Of a stretch of DNA of 64,000 bases, positions 1 to 12,559 are shown one piece after another. Every line of letters starts with the position of its first letter. The first letter of the stretch is position 1. A program made the translations under genes and the position numbers. Source of the stretch: Anagrus nilaparvatae (taxonomy: Eukaryota > Arthropoda > Insecta > Hymenoptera > Mymaridae); assembly GCA_022575985.1 (NCBI GenBank), contig JAKSXM010000246.1, positions 10,806,001 through 10,870,000 of the forward strand, in the 5' to 3' direction. The notes under the pieces are model-generated. The model had not been told where the DNA came from. It saw only the letters and a list, made by a program, of their open reading frames with translations, and ran no database searches.

Positions 1-65
1 TTGTAATTAACAATTGTTTTTATTTTTTAATGTAATTTATATAAAATTAAAATTTTTAGTTTTAG

Positions 66-1838
66 CTCCTGAACCCGATTCATCGCAAGATGAAATGGAT
101 GTTCAGCATAAAATTAATAGTTCAGAAGAAATGGGTAATCAGCATCAAATTAATAGTTCAGAATCTGAAGGTAAAAATAATCTAAACATTTCATAAATTT
201 TATATGATCAATTTTTCTTGCTAAAAGAATTATTACTGTATGTTTAATTATATTGTTTAAATCTTTTTAGTATTAATAAAACTTTAATATATTAAAAAGA
301 AAATGTTTTTCAAAATACAGACTCCAGTTCGTCGGACGAAGAGCCAAATAACGATGAACAAGGTCATACTAACGAAAATAATGAAGGTACATTAATATAT
401 ATTTTAAATTATAGCTTTCAAATATATTTAATTTTACTTATATTTTTAGAAACTGAACCAGAGAATTTTTTTGATACGCTTCTCAGAAAGTATCCACCTG
501 GAGTTGATATTTCACCGAATTCGTCACCAATTTCGAGTATATCTGCATTTATATAATTTTAAAATCTAATTCATGTTGTTTTTTTAATGTTATTTTTAAA
601 GTATCAAAATTTATTTCAAAGGTTTAAATCCATCCATAAAACAAAACGAAATTTAAACTTTTTATCCTAAATACCGTATAAACTGAAAGTAATTTTTTAA
701 ATAGTCTTGGAGCATAACATATTGCAGAATCAAATTTTTATATTTTCTAAGCGTGAATTTAAGGTTGGTTATTTATTTGTTTTACAGATGGTTTGAGACT
801 TTTCCAAAATTATTGTTACTTTATACAATGATTTAAGTAAAAAAAAATTATTTTATCATTCTTTTATTTATGAAAATAAAAATTAAATCATATGTAACAG
901 GAACACCATTGAGGGATAATTTTATTGAAGGCTCTTCTAATTCAGCCAGTCAAAATTTAGAAGGTACCATTTGTCATACGATTTCTCCAACACCTCTTGA
1001 TGAAAGTAATTTATTTAGATATTACAATTGTCTATTACAATAATTATATAATTATTAAAAACAAATTAATATATATATTTTAAAAGCTGACAGAATTGGT
1101 GCAGATATAAATGAATCATCAACATCTTTGGTTTCAAATAGTTTAGATAAATTACCATCTGGCATTGATATAAATAAAAGTAAGTGCCTTATCAAATATC
1201 TAACAATAGTTATTAAAGAGATTTTTATTATCAATCCTTCAGAGTCAAAGAAAAGGAAAAGAAAGCAGCGCAAATCTCGTAAACTGAAAAAAAATAGACG
1301 TGGAAATGGTTTAAAAAAAAAAAGAAGTAAGCAGTTATTTGCTGAAGACGAGTTTCAATACTTTTTGTTTTTGAATTTATTAGATGGAAAAGTTGAACAC
1401 TATGTGTTGTGAGGAGACTTAATAAGTAGTTTTTAATGAGACGCTAAAAAAATGAATTATGTAAACTATTTTTATAGTTGCTTGTATTGATTAATCATGT
1501 ATAAAACACTATCACAAAACATAGTGTTAAAATTTTCCATGCTGACTTTTCTTTCCATAATTTGTTATAATATACTTTTTTTTGTATTTTCTTTTTTCAT
1601 CAAGTAAGTACTTGATTAAAAAAATCATTAACAATTAATTTTCATTTTAGTAGAAGAAACAAAGTGTAATTTATGTGTTGAACGCCGCGCAAGTTATCAT
1701 ATCGATTGCAAATGCAAACCGTTATGCGATGTTTGTGCATTTAAATTTTATTACAATGACAAGAAATGTCCATTTTGCTATAAAGTTTTTGAGAATCCTC
1801 CAACAAGATTTAAAATTATTTATCAAAAAGAAAATTAA
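66..1838 (+). CDS. Partial multi-exon gene ending in a C-terminal RING finger (putative E3 ubiquitin ligase)
   Basis: Seven exons are seen: 66-170, 321-386, 450-536, 901-1005, 1087-1179, 1243-1326 and 1651-1838 (stop TAA). Each is bounded by AG and GT, and every intron is phase 1, so the internal exons are all symmetric. The 5' end lies outside the window. Early exons encode acidic, serine-rich, low-complexity protein with an internal repeat (INSSEE / INSSES). Exons 3 and 5 share a motif, PPGVDIS and LPSGIDIN. Exon 6 is a strongly basic nuclear-localisation-like stretch (KKRKRKQRKSRK). Exon 7 holds a zinc-binding RING: C-x2-C-x10-C-x1-C-x3-C-x2-C-x11-C-x2-C, with a hydrophobic tail FKIIYQKEN. 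All eight ligands are Cys; the usual His is replaced. By family knowledge a C-terminal RING of this type (as in MDM2, MEX3 or IAP proteins) recruits an E2 and ubiquitinates substrates, often through tail-mediated dimers. The orthologue is not recognised. Confidence 0.7.
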
Positions 1839-2089
1839 AAGTTCAAGACCATCAAAACAGCAAGCCTTTATTTAATATTTTAAATTCATTTTTTCTGCTT
1901 AATTTTAATTTCTATTCACCCAAAAACACAGTACAATTAAAACTTTTTTTTATAGAGAACTTTCTATATAAATTTAATATTTTTAAATCTGCGTGCAAAA
2001 AATCTGATTATTATAAAAAAAAAATTTTTTTGGCATCTGAATGGTTCCTTGTAAGCAAAATTTATTTATTTTTGGTTAAGTAACTACAA

Positions 2090-3985
2090 AATGCGTAATT
2101 TTTAAAATTTTAAGCATTTGGAATCGTTTACTAAAATTATAGATTTTATTCAGTAAGATCAAACCGCAAAACTAGATTAAAATATATTAAAATAGAAAGA
2201 TAAGTAATTTTTAAATAATTACTTTGATAATTCGTTTGTGCTACCCAAGGAGCACGTTAATGGATTCCTAGGTAATTATTAAACTTTACACAACTCATAT
2301 GTTTAAATCTTTTACCTCGATTACCAGCGTTTGTGCTACCCAAGTAGCACGTCAATGTTATAAATTGTGGTAAAATTTAAGCATTAAAAGTAGTTTCCTT
2401 GTATCATAGATTTTTTTATGCTAGGTCAAACCGCAAATTGGAGAAACTAGATTAAAATACATTAAACTATAAAGTTACGTAATTTTTAAATAATTACTTT
2501 GATAATTCGTTTGTGCTACCCAAGGAGCACGTTAATGGATTCCTAGGTAATTATTAAACTTTACACAACTCATATGTTTAAATCTTTTACCTCGATTACC
2601 GGCGTTTGTGCTACCCAAGTAGCACGTCAATGTTATAAATTGTGGTAAAATTTAAGCATTAAAAATAGTTTCCTTGTATCATAGATTTTTTTATGTTAGG
2701 TCAAACCGCAAATTTGGGAAATTAGATTTCATAACATTCAACTATAAAGTAACGTAATTTTTAAATAATTACTTTGATAATTCGTTTGTGCTACCCAAGG
2801 AGCACGTTAATGGATTCCTAGGTAATTATTAAACTTTACACAACTCATATGTTTAAATCATTTACCTCGATTACCAGCGTTTGTGCTACCCAAGTAGCAC
2901 GTCAATGTTATAAATTGTGGTAAAATTTAAGCATTAAAAATAGTTTCCTTGTATCATAGATTTTTTTATGTTAGGTCAAACCGCAAATTTGGGAAATTAG
3001 ATTTCATAACATTCAACTATAAAGTAACGTAATTTTTAAATAATTACTTTGATAATTCGTTTGTGCTACCCAAGGAGCACGTTAATGGATTCCTAGGTAA
3101 TTATTAAACTTTACACAACTCATATGTTTAAATCATTTACCTCGATTACCAGCGTTTGTGCTACCCAAGTAGCACGTCAATGTTATAAATTGTGGTAAAA
3201 TTTAAGCATTAAAAATAGTTTCCTTGTATCATAGATTTTTTTATGTTAGGTCAAACCGCAAATTTGGGAAATTAGATTTCATAACATTCAACTATAAAGT
3301 AACGTAATTTTTAAATAATTACTTTGATAATTCGTTTGTGCTACCCAAGGAGCACGTTAATGGATTCCTAGGTAATTATTAAACTTTACACAACTCATAT
3401 GTTTAAATCATTTACCTCGATTACCAGCGTTTGTGCTACCCAAGTAGCACGTCAATGTTATAAATTGTGGTAAAATTTAAGCATTAAAAGTAGTTTCCTT
3501 GTATCATAGATTTTTTTATGTTAGGTCAAACCGCAATTTGGAGAAACTAGATTAAAATACATTAAACTATAAAGTTACGTAATTTTTAAATAACTACTTA
3601 GATAATTCGTTTGTGCTACCCAAGGAGCACGTTAATGGATTCCTAGGTAATTATTAAACTTTACACAACTCATATGTTTAAATCTTTTACCTCGATTACC
3701 GGCGTTTGTGCTACCCAAGTAGCACGTCAATGTTATAAATTGTGGTAAAATTTAAGCATTCAAAATAGTTTACTAATATCATAGATTCTATTTTGTTGGG
3801 ACAAACCATAATTACAAAAAAGTAGATTGACATACCTGAAACTATTAAGTGACGTAATTTTTAATTAATTACTTTGATAATTCGTTTGTGCTACCCAAGC
3901 AGCACGTTAATGGATTCCGAGGTAATTGCTTAACTTTACATCATGTCAATGTTATAAGTTCTGGTAAAAATTAATTTCTTTTGGC
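2090..3985. repeat. 275-bp tandem satellite, about seven units, with paired hairpins
   Basis: The landmark TTGTGCTACC recurs at 2236, 2511, 2786, 3061, 3336, 3611 and 3886, a period of exactly 275 bp each time. Every full unit carries two short dyads, GTGCTACCCAAGGAGCAC and, 95 bp later, GTGCTACCCAAGTAGCAC (5-bp stem GTGCT/AGCAC, 8-nt loop). The flanks of both dyads are shared (TTTGTG before, CGT after). The first unit begins as a partial and the last has lost about 60 bp including its second dyad. Adjacent units are almost identical, implying recent homogenisation. No open frame is conserved. Confidence 0.95.
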
Positions 3986-6640
3986 AAATTAACTTTTTGT
4001 TTCAAAAATATATACTAGTTGTTCTAGCTAGAGACATTTGATTTACTGTAAAAGATAGCAAATATTAATTGTCAAATAAAGGCTAGATTTCATTTCGGTT
4101 GATTTTTTATATTAAAAAAACTAAATTTCCTAGAAAAAAATGTTTTTACAATTAAAAAAAAAAAAACTAATAATATGAAAATTCAGGAAAAATTTTAGCG
4201 TCAAAAAGAATTTCTTTCAATTCGTTATTGTTATTTACAAATACACCTTATTTTTCAAGTTAATCGGTTTGATCTGTCAACAATTATTTTTCGACAATTA
4301 TGAAAATTCTGTACTAATATTATATATTTCTAATTCTTATCGGTGACTAATTTAGTAACTCAATGTAATAACTTAAAAAGCTTGAACAGCTATTATTATG
4401 GAAAATCCTAGAATAGGTAATCGAGGGAAAAAACGGCTACTTGTGGACCCTAGGGGAGGGTAGTGAAGCTTGATATCACTAAATATCCAGCTGGGTTCCT
4501 ATGCCCGTAATTTTTAAGATTCCGTCAATTTTATATAATACTTCGGATAAAAAAAGGTTATTATACAAAATAGTGAGTAACCTAAATGAATATTTCTTTA
4601 GAAAAATCAAATTATAGGGGTTCAGGGGGATGCAGCTTCCTTGGTGGGTGCCGAACCAAGCAAAGCGAAATGCAGGCAGCTAATGTATCTAATATATTAC
4701 TTGTAAGGTTCGTCGTATAAATATTATTTAGTATATAAACAATTAAACCATTTTAATTGTACGTTCAATTAATTGAGTTTTTCTGCGAAATAATTTAGTG
4801 ACCAGTTTGTATCATAAAATATTTTTTAAAAGATTCAGAAAATTCTTGTTTCAACAGAAATTTTAAAATTGGCTAAGGACAAGAATTATTTTTTGCAGTT
4901 CAAGTAGGTGTAAAAATAATCTACAAGGGGTATTTAATTAGAATTTATATAAGGTTAATCATCGATTGACCTAGCAGATTTTTTGAATCCAAAAGAAAAA
5001 AATAAATTTTATCTATAAAAGAGAAGTTAATATTTGCTAAAAATATTCGATTGACAATTTCATATGTTTAGGGGAAACTAAAACTTCTTTTTCTAATTTT
5101 AAAAAACCTAACAATTAATAATATAAAAATGACTAAAATAATATGACTTATGGAAAAATTACAAAATGATTTTTGGAAAATTGGCATCCATTACTATAAA
5201 TATTCCTTTATTATAATTATTAAAATTTTAGTTTTTTAAAAATTTAATATATTTTCTTTCAATTTGTATGCAGGACTATTCAATTTCAAGCTCAATATAT
5301 TTTTTCCAGGAACCATCATAACAAGTTTCATACGGAAGAAAACAAAAATTATCAATTTATATAAGAGAGTTCTACATAAATTTATTATTTGGTAACATTT
5401 TTTTCACAGATAATGTTGTATTATGAAATTATGTATAAAGTTTATAATAAAGTTTGTAAATAATTAATTTTAATAAATTATCATAATGATTTTTAGCACC
5501 TAAAGAACCATAATTAGTAATAACCTATAACAGCCTGGCAGTTATAAATGTTGTACTTAAATTTTTTACGGCTGCATAAAATTGCATTCCGTTTACTAAA
5601 TAAAAATCACTCCAAAATTATGAATCAAGCAAAATGCATATTTTTTAAGCAAATTTATACTTATGCAAATATATACAAAAGTAGAAAAATTTTCAGAGGA
5701 GTCTCATAATCCTAATAGTTTATAGCGTAAATAATATAAATTAAAAATTATAGTCATTTTTAAATAAACAATCGTGCGTTTGATTCCTAGATATGCAAAG
5801 TCTAGTGTTTCAGAGGGCCCTAGTTATTTGTTCAAGATAATCTTTGTTAAACTACTTTGTAAAAAAATAAATTAATAATACACGCCAATCATCTTTACGT
5901 CCATGCTTTTTTTCTGAATACTAAAAAATCTAGTTATTTTCTTTATTTTTATCGCAAATTGCATACATTTTTTTTTTAATCTGATATTTTTTATCTGTAT
6001 CCAAAAAAATTTTTCAAGTTTTTCAACAAACGTCCGTTTTTAATAAAAACTTAACTGAGTACGTATAAATTAGTACCAAGGACAGTAAAATTTTATCATA
6101 ATTATAAGATATTCCATTTTTTAACCAAATTTTAAAAAAATTTTAGCTTTCCCAATAATAGTGAAAACTGAATATCTTCAAAAGTACGACAACTGAACCG
6201 TAAAAGTATAGCCCACTTCACCCGCAGACTTTTTTCGTCATTTGATACTGGTTTTAATAAATAATTAAAAAAGAAAATTCAATAAATTTAGTTATTAAAT
6301 TATTAACAATTTTTCGTTAGGCAGATATCCGATTATTTATCAAAAATTACTGAACTCTTCTGAATTAAAATATGTTATTAAAAATTGATTAAGAAACTGG
6401 AAAACAAAGTTTTTAAGAGAATCCGGTTTTTTTTTATCTAACCTAACTTTAAAAAAAAGCTTGTGTACAATTTGGTGTACAAATTTTATATACAATAAAA
6501 TTATGGTGACAAAATTTTATACACAAAAAAAATGTGTTCAAAACGTATGTGTTCAAAAATAGTGTATAAACTTGACTGTGTACAAAATTTTTTGTGTACA
6601 GCGCCATACATGTCCTGCAGTCAAGGCACACGTATATTGA
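3986..6640. other. Intergenic AT-rich DNA, no gene recognised
   Basis: Long A/T runs with no credible exon. Positions 4390-4680 are less AT-rich and look like degraded repeat DNA without a recognisable family. From about 6640 the sequence becomes homologous to 19680 onward, the upstream part of the duplicated odorant receptor block. Confidence 0.6.
6455..6605. repeat. Cluster of degenerate GTGTACAAA repeats
   Basis: About eight variants of GTGTACAA, GTGTTCAAAA or their complements occur in 150 bp, separated by AATTTTAT-like tracts. Several are near-palindromic (TGTACA). It may be a decayed foldback or simple repeat just before the homology block shared by the two OR genes. Confidence 0.5.
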
Positions 6641-7396
6641 TTTTCAATCATGTAGTAGAGTAAGGACTTTGTAGGTCATAATCAAATTTTTACTTTTTAC
6701 TTGCGTTTGAATATAACATTGAAATTTTTGTTCACCTAAACAAATTAACATTTGATTTAGTTGTGAATACCGTTATTTTCGATTATAATGAAAAATTAAA
6801 CTCACAATCGCCACCTTTAATCATCTAAATAAGTAAATTATAACTTTATGAGAAAAAAAAATCGTTAATTAATTCGTGAAAATTCAACCTTCTTACATCA
6901 GGTAAGGTCATCTATGAAGGTTTATATACTTTTATTTTTATTTAAAGCGCTTCGATTTCCAAGTATTACACATATTTCATACACATACTACTCTACATGT
7001 AAAAGACCAATCGACATTTTGTATACACTGCAAAAATTCGTATCAAGGTATTTACTTTCAGTATCTAATTAGATACTTATAAGAATGAATTTTACAGTAT
7101 AAATAACTTCAATGCAATATTAAGGCTGATTAATCCCAGAATATAGGTTTGATTCACCAATAAATTTCCAACCTCCAATGAATAACATACACCGTATATT
7201 TCTTATATAAAACGCGTAGTCATTTAATTGATTTTAACCGGTCATCCGTAGTGAATTTAATACGAGCCCTGATACACATAAAAAAATGTAATATGTAGGT
7301 GTGTGATCAGTATGTCAGTATAAATTTATACATATTTATTTAAAAACAAAAATTTTATTAACTGCAATATTAATTAAAGTATATTTCTTTAAGGTC

Positions 7397-10300
7397 ATGG
7401 TTCAATCATATTATTTTAATAAATATTTCAAGGTATTAAAATTTTTATTACTTCTTCTTGGAGTTTGGCCTTACGAAAATGGAAAAATATCTAAAATTAT
7501 TAGATACATTTTTATTGTGCATAATTTCATTGTATTGATACTTATGGTTGGTATTAATTAATATGTATAAGAGTGTCTTATTTTATTTTTTTGAAATTTC
7601 TTTGCTTTCTGCTTGAAAATGAGATGTTTTCAACATGCAATAATTCCACCTCGATGGATTTTGCTTTATTCTATTGGGGAACCATGCCTGTAAGTATTTT
7701 AATTTTACAATTTTTTTTCGAATGGGTATTATATTTTCAAGCTAAATTATCTTAAAATTTGAGTTATTACACTGTGAATAAATGAAGAGTAGAAATTACT
7801 CTTATGTTAGTAAAAATATTTAACGTGAAATCTGTGAGAATTTTCACTAATTTATACTATTCTTTGGAGCGACTTTATTCTGTAATTTTTAAACTAGAAA
7901 TAGTAAATATTACAGTTTAAATTTAGGTTTGGTCATTTCGAATATTAACACTATTTTTAAAAGTAATTACTTTTTACAGTGTAGTTTATTTCATTTCTTG
8001 CTAGTAGGAGGTCTGGGAGTAAAAATAATGATTTTTCTTTTGAAACTTTAAGTAGCTAAGGAAAATTTACACGTTTAAATAAGTAATGTTTTATTTTTTG
8101 ATGAAATTTAATGTTAAAATAAGACTGGAGATAGTGGTAAACCCCAAAGTCTCAAATTACGGACATTTTACGTAGTTTCTAACATATTTTTAAAATGGCA
8201 TAGCTCACTCAAATTTAAGACACTAAGACACTGATAATTTAAATTTTTAAGAGAATCTAGCTTAAAAACAATTTTCTTTTTTTAGGCTTTATGACCTTTC
8301 TATATCTGGAACTATATCATAAACTAGGGTACAGAAGGAAAAAAAATTACGTAAGGTATATTTGATTTGACCAACTTTGTAAAATTTTTCCAAATTTTGA
8401 TAAAAACATACAAAATTCCCTTCAAAATGATTACAGCCACAGTTCCCCGATAGGATTAAGTAAAATCCTTGGAGGTGATACATTTTTTTAATGTTAAAAA
8501 CATCTCATTTTTACTCAGTGAGCAAAGAAATTCAAAAAAAAAAAATAATAATAAAATGAGACACACTCTATTATACATAATTCAAAGTAATTTTTAACGA
8601 GATTTTTAAAAAATAAAACTTTAAAATTTCAGGTTATTAGAATATACAAAGATAAGAGTAAGCCAGATTTCATTGAAGAAATGGCATTTCTATTTTTATT
8701 TTTAATGATTATTACTATTTATGCGCACTTTATTATTAATAAACATCAGGTAATTCGTTAACTTATTTCACAATTATTATCTTTTATTCCACTAATTATG
8801 TCCATAAATATTATGATGTAATAATTGTTTTAATAATAATTTTAAAATGTAGGTAAAATCAGGTATGGATGGTTGTGATCAAGAATGGAAAAATTTAACT
8901 GTTCAGAAAGAATTTGAAATTATGATAAAAGCATCAGAAAGAGGAAATTTTACTTGCTATTGTTATATTGGTAAATATTTAAAATTTTAAATTAAGATAT
9001 TGCTTTAGTTTCAAGTTTTAAAATAAAATATTTTACAGCTATGTTATTGTTAACGTTAATATTAAGTTCATTAACTCCATTAATAACTCCGATAATGGAT
9101 TATTATTATCCCTTAAATGAGTCAAGAGTTAAAGATCACCTGTTTGCAATGGAACGATTTATTGATGAGCAAGAACATTTTTACAAAATTTATTTTCACT
9201 CTATAATAACTTACACTTTAGCAGTCTTAACCGTCATGGCTATAGCCTGTTATTTTGCAATCGTCACTTATCAAGCAACAGGTTCAATTAAAATTCTCAG
9301 GTATTAAAAGTAATTTATTTTATTTTTTTAATTTTTAATTAATTTATATTTTAAAAATTATTTTAGCTACCGCATAAAAGTTGCTTTAGATAATTCAAAT
9401 TCTGAAAAAGTAAAATACAAAAGAACAATTGATGGCATAATGTTTCACCAAAGGATTCTCAAGTAAGGATAAATAATTTATTTTTTTTTTAAATCGCATG
9501 ATGTATTTAACCATAAATTTGAACAGGATATGCGAAATTTTATGAGTCCCGTTCCAATAGAACATTATAGTCTAATATATTCATAAATATAAATAATCTC
9601 AAAATACATATCCACTATTTATTTTTTTATTGGGAAAATTATTGTGGAATGTATTTGATTTGCATTTTTTTCATTGATTTTCTTATTTATACTATTCTAT
9701 TATCACACAATTACTGTGAATATTTTTGTAAAGATTAAAAATTTAGATACGCGACAGTTTATATAAAAATAGAATTAAAGTATGCGTGAATATTTTTAAA
9801 ATAGATCGAATTGAATAATTATTTATTTGATTATTTTATTTTTTCAGTTTGTTTGATAAATTCAAAGAGTGTCATACAAAGATTTTAGGATTTATGATGT
9901 TCCTATCACTTGTATTGATAAGTTTTTGTGGTGTTGCTGTAAGTTGAAATATTTTTAAAATAAAATATAAATAATTTGTTATTATAGACTTCAATTTGAT
10001 GGCGAATTAAATTTTTAATATCTTTATTAATTTTTTTAGCAAATATTTTTTAAAGATTATCAATTATATATTATTGCAACATAATAATTTATATAATATT
10101 TAACAAATTTGATTGTCAATAGATATCAGATTTGAAGAGTTTTGTAATCTGATTAATAATTATTAAAATTTATTAATTTATAATTTATTTATTAAATAAT
10201 TTGATGTTATTATAGATTTCAATTTAATGCCGAATTTAATTAAAAGGTCTTTATTAATTTTTTGTAGATAATTGTTAAAGATGACGTTAAAATGGCAATA

Positions 10301-11970
10301 AAGTGCGCTGCATTTTTGGTGGGTACGGTAGTTATGACTTTATTACTTTATGAAAATGGACAAATTGCAACTGATAACAACGATGAACTGTTTTATAACA
10401 TGTAAGATATTCAGTTATTATATTTCCAAGAAAATTTGTAATGCTATATTTTTTCTTTAAATAAGAAAATTCACTTGTATTATTTTACGTTTTTTTCTTG
10501 CTTCTCACCAAACAGCAAAAATTATGAAATTTTAGTAAAACTAAAATAAGAGATCTGAAAGATCTCCCCATCCCAAGCACCAATTTCATAACTTGCAATA
10601 CATATGAAACAGTGCATAATAAATTGAAAAAATAATAAATTATTACTAAAAAAAATAAACTACCTTAGTCTATATGTAGTAATTTTTAGATGCTTTTTCC
10701 ATTTCAGATTAAAGTAAAAAACTATGCAAAGATATTCATATTCATTTACAGAACAAAGTATCCTAAATTATATGAACTAAGATATTCTTTTTCATGGATA
10801 AAAATGTCATGAAATCTGATTTACTAACATTTAGGGGTAACTGGTTTTTGGTTAAACATTCACCAACTAAATCTAAACTGTTATTAATATTTTTCAGCAC
10901 TACATTCCAGCTACTTCCCGAGTATAGAATTACAGTATCATCTGCATATGATACTAGGTTCTGAGGTAGCAACTTTAATAGTTTATTAATATATACTATA
11001 AAAAAAGCGGTCTAAGTATTGTTCCTTAAGGCACACCTGTTGTAAATTTGCGATTGTTAATATTTATGTTATTAACACATTCGCTGTTATTCAAGTAACT
11101 TTTTACTAAATCTAATGCTTGGCCCCAAATTCCCATTGAATTCAATCTATACATTAAATTATCAAATTTTCATTGGTACTTTTAATTCTTTATAGGTCAA
11201 TCGAATTTTTCAATAAGCTCTCCATGAAGAAATTATATTTTTGTATTGCTCTATAACGATTTGTTAACCACTTATATAAAAAATAATTTATTTGCCCGCA
11301 AGAAGGAATTTACAGTGTTTTTTGGGGTTCTTCTATATTTTCATTTAGTTTTTCTGTTCGTTAGATCGCTAAACTTAATTTCCATTTTTTTGAAAACTTT
11401 TTTTCAATTCTCAGAATAGGAAATACTTTAAAAAATATAAAAATTAACCTGAAGTTGCTTATTAGAAAGTAAATCACGTCCGGTAACAACTAATATCATA
11501 TCTAGTAAAATCAACACCCCCCCCCCTAAAAATAAATAAACACTAGATGATACACAGGTCCAACTCGTTTTCCATGAAATTCGAGCAATTCTGGTTTTTC
11601 TCGATGTAAAATTTAATCACACCATAAGCTTTGCAATTTAAATACCTTGTTATTATTAAATATAACTTCGAATTATTTTCATTCGCGAATAAAAAATATC
11701 ATTTTCTGATTACAGATACTTTGCGAATTGGGAAGATGCCTCGATAAAAGTTCGAAAATTAGTATACGTGATGTTAATGAGATGTTCAAGACGTTTTCAA
11801 ATTGATGCATTTTTTATACCAGTGAACATGGAAACTTATACCCAGGTACGTTATAGAATTATAATTTTTATTTTAAATTTTTTGCTATTAAATAAAAATT
11901 ATTAAATAATTTTTAGGTTATGAAAACATCAACCACATACTTCACATTTTTAAGAAGAACTCAAAACTAA
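7397..11970 (+). CDS. Odorant receptor (insect 7tm_6 family), tandem copy 1, apparently intact
   Basis: Ten exons: 7397-7546, 7624-7689, 8633-8749, 8853-8970, 9039-9300, 9367-9462, 9848-9938, 10268-10401, 11716-11845 and 11917-11970, giving 1218 nt (405 residues plus stop) with consistent phases. The start is the first ATG, followed by MVQSYYFNKYFKVLKF; the exon 1/2 junction is the least certain. Hydrophobic segments fit a seven-pass receptor: about residues 36-50, 87-107, 150-170, 192-222, in exons 7-8, and the C-terminal helix. The tail is typical of insect ORs: CSRRFQIDAFFIPVNMET, then a short last exon TSTTYFTFLRRTQN. By family knowledge it is a ligand-specific subunit of a cation channel with Orco in olfactory neuron dendrites, with intracellular N-terminus. 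A likely AATAAA signal lies at 12129-12134, at a matching place in copy 2. A MITE sits in intron 2 and a reverse-transcriptase fragment in intron 8. Ligand unknown. Confidence 0.88.
7770..7981. mobile_element. Short MITE in OR copy 1 intron 2 (CACTG ends, TA duplication)
   Basis: A 212-bp segment begins CACTGTGAATAA and ends, on the opposite strand, CACTGTAAAAAGTAATTAC. It is flanked on both sides by TA (7768-7769, 7982-7983). It is absent from the matching intron of OR copy 2, which is about 390 bp shorter. The ends match the larger MITEs at 23596 and 51864. Non-coding. Confidence 0.65.
10760..11180 (-). mobile_element. LINE reverse-transcriptase fragment in OR copy 1 intron 8
   Basis: The minus strand reads as a decayed reverse transcriptase: a degenerate GVPxGT block near 11035, then FFIVYINKLLKLLPQNLVS, then the catalytic YADDT with VILYSGSSW and LPLNVSKS. 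A stop interrupts the GVPQG region. Intron 8 is about 1.3 kb because of this relic. The same fragment, in the same orientation and intron, is in OR copy 2 and near the third copy. It is dead. Confidence 0.85.
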
Positions 11971-12149
11971 TCCCTACTCACCCCAAGTATAAACTAATCC
12001 AACAACAATAAGCAGACATCTGGTTTCACCTATTTTAATTAAGAACTAAAAATAATTTTTATCCTGATAGCATTCCTTAAAAGTAATTTTAGTATTTTTA
12101 TTATTATTGATCCTTGATAATTTAGATAAATAAAAATAATTACTTTCTT

Positions 12150-12559
12150 GTTAGCACTGATTTTTTTTTACTACATGCATAATACAAAAAACAAACAAAA
12201 ATTACACTTCTTGAAATTTATAGCACTTATTCACATGCTCTTTTTAGGTATGATAAGCTCAAATATTTGTAAAAAAAATTATAAAATTATAAAATAAATT
12301 TATTAAAAATTTGATTATTTATTTGTCTAAATAAACATAGAAGAAAATTTTATTAGTACATATAAATTGATTTTGATTAAAATTAAAAATAATATAATTT
12401 AACTGGTAAAAAGTAAAACGTTACTTTATAATTTTTTATAAATGTTAATAATTTATCTAATCAAACACGTATTCTGTTAAATTATAAAAAAAATTTGTTT
12501 TCAATATAAATTAATTTTATTTTTTTTTATAATAATTTATTTATATGTAACAAAATAAT
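12150..12559. other. AT-rich spacer after OR copy 1
   Basis: The first part is still homologous to the sequence after OR copy 2 (to about 12210, matching 26020); the rest is plain AT-rich DNA before the LINE relics. Confidence 0.5.

Noticed and set aside
2236..3900. Evenly spaced repeats with dyads, superficially like a CRISPR array
   Set aside because: The unit is 275 bp and nearly identical throughout, with no variable spacers, in a eukaryotic genome: a satellite.
7573..7755. A 60-codon frame covering OR copy 1 exon 2
   Set aside because: Only 7624-7689 fits the receptor; the rest is flanking intron, shown by the matching structure in copy 2.
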